This document shows positions 62,759 to 64,000 of a stretch of DNA of 64,000 bases, in pieces (position 1 is the stretch's first letter; each line of letters opens with the position of its first letter). The notes under the pieces are model-generated. The model was not told the origin of the DNA. It did not search any database and worked only from the letters and a program-made list of their open reading frames with translations. The position numbers and the translations under genes were made by a program. Source of the stretch: Paenibacillus guangzhouensis (GTDB lineage: Bacteria > Bacillota > Bacilli > Paenibacillales > Paenibacillaceae); NCBI RefSeq assembly GCF_009363075.1, contig NZ_CP045293.1, forward strand, positions 2,418,001 to 2,482,000, given 5' to 3'.

Positions 62759-64000
62759 TCATTCGCTTCTATGCTGCTTCGTCAGTCGCAGCGCATTGCA
62801 CACGACCGTCACGGAGCTGAATGCCATCAGGAGACAAGCGGTCATTGGCTCTAGGAATCCAACGGCTGCCATCGGAATGGTAATCATATTGTAGGCAAGC
62901 GAAAAACCCAGATTCTGGCGAATATTCCGCATCGCTCGCTGGCTTAATCGAATCGCGGCAGGCACTTGGGTCAGATCCCCCCTTAACAGAACAACATCGC
63001 CTGCTTCAATCGCTGTGCTCGTCCCCGAGTCCATTGCGATCCCAATATTCGCGGCTGTCAGCGCTGCTGAGTCATTCACGCCATCCCCGATCATGGCGAC
63101 TCTGCGTCCTTCGGATTGCAAGCGATTCACTAACTGTAACTTGTCCGCCGGGAGCATCCCTGCGTAGACTGTCTCGATTCCGGTGCGACGCGCGACATCA
63201 ACGGCTACGGCATGCTCATCTCCGGTAACCATCATAACCTTCCCATGTTGCTTCAATCGTGTAATCGCCTGCGATGAGGAGATACGAATGGGATCTGCAA
63301 GATAGATGGTCGCCTTCCACACGCCTTGGCATGCAACATGCAGCTTCGACTCTCCGGCATGCCGCACACGCGGTTTTATGTCACTTGGGATAGGGATATG
63401 CAGGGATTGCAACCAGGATTCACTCCCGATATGGAGATGAATCCCTTCGACATAACCTGTAATGCCTTGGCTTGCAACCTCCTTCACGTCTGTCGCATCA
63501 GGCAGCAACAACTGTTTCTTCTCCGCTGCCGTGACGATCGCACGGGCTAACGGGTGGGCAGAGTACCGCTCCAAAGCTGCAGCCATGCGTAAGAGATAGC
63601 TCACTGAAAGTCCTGGCGCATCGATCGATTGTACGCTGGGCTTGCCTTCGGTGAGTGTGCCTGTCTTATCGAGCAGGAAGCAATTCATGCGATACAGACC
63701 CTCAATATGCTTGCCTTCCTTGAATAATATCCCCCGTCTTGCGGATAAACTCGACGTGATGAGAATCGAGATAGGTGAAGCTAAGCCTAAGGCGCATGGA
63801 CAAGAGACGAGTAGGACGGCCATCGCATGATGCCATGCCGTCTCAGGGCTTCCAGGTAAGATCCAATAGTTCCATACTAGGAATGTCAGCATGCCGCACA
63901 AAATCATGACGGGGACAAAAATAGCAGCCAATCTGTCTACCTGGCGCTGGATAAGCGGTTTACTGTGCTGTGCCTGTTCAACCAATTGAATCATTCTGGA
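62759..64000 (-). CDS. heavy-metal (copper-type) P1B-ATPase, C-terminal part
   Basis: The reading frame is open at the right window edge, so only the last 413 residues are present. They include the membrane metal site LLVSCPCALGLASP (CPC), the phosphorylation site FLLDKTGTLTEGKPS, the HP motif YSAHPLARAI, and the ATP-binding hinge VAMIGDGVNDSAALTAANIG. The protein ends with two membrane segments (SLAYNMITIPMAAVGFLEPM). The CPC motif and MI TIPMAA-type final helices fit copper exporters of the CopA type. The N-terminal metal-binding domains lie outside the window. Confidence 0.92.
   Translation of the reverse strand, partial: SRMIQLVEQAQHSKPLIQRQVDRLAAIFVPVMILCGMLTFLVWNYWILPGSPETAWHHAMAVLLVSCPCALGLASPISILITSSLSARRGILFKEGKHIEGLYRMNCFLLDKTGTLTEGKPSVQSIDAPGLSVSYLLRMAAALERYSAHPLARAIVTAAEKKQLLLPDATDVKEVASQGITGYVEGIHLHIGSESWLQSLHIPIPSDIKPRVRHAGESKLHVACQGVWKATIYLADPIRISSSQAITRLKQHGKVMMVTGDEHAVAVDVARRTGIETVYAGMLPADKLQLVNRLQSEGRRVAMIGDGVNDSAALTAANIGIAMDSGTSTAIEAGDVVLLRGDLTQVPAAIRLSQRAMRNIRQNLGFSLAYNMITIPMAAVGFLEPMTACLLMAFSSVTVVCNALRLTKQHRSE

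Noticed and set aside
1-64000. CRISPR arrays, tRNA or rRNA genes, prophage or restriction systems
   Set aside because: No regularly spaced repeats, cloverleaf sequences ending in CCA, or corresponding proteins were seen on either strand.

Overview
The window comes from a low-to-mid GC, endospore-forming Bacillales chromosome, most probably Paenibacillus or a close relative. The basis is a T-box-controlled glutaminyl-tRNA synthetase, an mmg/prp-type operon, S-layer-homology and Gmad2 proteins, a large set of secreted glycoside hydrolases (GH95, GH84, GH30), AGGAGG ribosome-binding sites, frequent TTG/GTG starts and short U-tailed terminators. No rRNA, tRNA, CRISPR array or intact IS element was seen. 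The genus is inferred from family content only.

Layout. 1-605: 5' part of an acetamidase/formamidase gene. 882-1160: broken response-regulator remnant. 1181-3586: a minus-strand set encoding CcdA, a TlpA-like thioredoxin lipoprotein and a MsrA-MsrB fusion lipoprotein, i.e. repair of oxidised methionine outside the membrane. 3906-6937: exported alpha/beta hydrolase, cupin and LuxR-type remnants, and an SLH-type surface protein.

7224-10351 is the most interesting part: an AT-rich island with a Cfr-like 23S rRNA methyltransferase, a small CD3324-type HTH protein, and a second full-length ribosomal protein L4. The extended loop of this L4 is altered exactly where drug-resistance mutations fall in ordinary L4 (GTG replaced by KID). 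The methyltransferase has an elaborate 5' leader: a strong promoter, a start-stop uORF, an intrinsic terminator with a competing antiterminator, a 36-residue leader peptide and a hairpin over its RBS. The L4 gene has its own 29-residue leader ORF. I read this as an inducible two-part ribosome-protection module.

10473-15307: DinB-like protein, chemoreceptor, truncated BpsA-like gene, GNAT acetyltransferase, a nucleotidyltransferase remnant and about 600 bases of unrecognised sequence. 15308-32387: LysR regulator, phosphodiesterase-type lipoprotein, triple-Gmad2 protein, GH95 fucosidase with cohesin-like and dockerin modules, ECF sigma/anti-sigma pair, DUF2268 protease, T-box plus glnS, TVP38 membrane protein, NlpC/P60 hydrolase, DUF2277 and GH84. 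32704-42182: pentapeptide-repeat protein, PadR regulator, nucleotidyltransferase, P-loop kinase-like protein, membrane cupredoxin, Met/His-rich exported peptide, PdaA-like deacetylase, GH30 xylanase, an orphan ribosomal protein L36 gene (41122-41235) and another hydrolase.

42387-49194: acyl-CoA synthetase and a three-gene ABC/DUF1854/ABC exporter module. 50037-57931: a seven-gene operon joining acyl-CoA beta-oxidation to the methylcitrate cycle, with a MITE-like element at its 3' end. 58083-59205: AdaA/Ogt alkylation repair pair. 59313-62301: UbiB-type kinase, phasin-like protein and VanW protein. 62493-62648: small DUF1540 Cys protein. 62759-64000: 3' part of a heavy-metal P-type ATPase gene.
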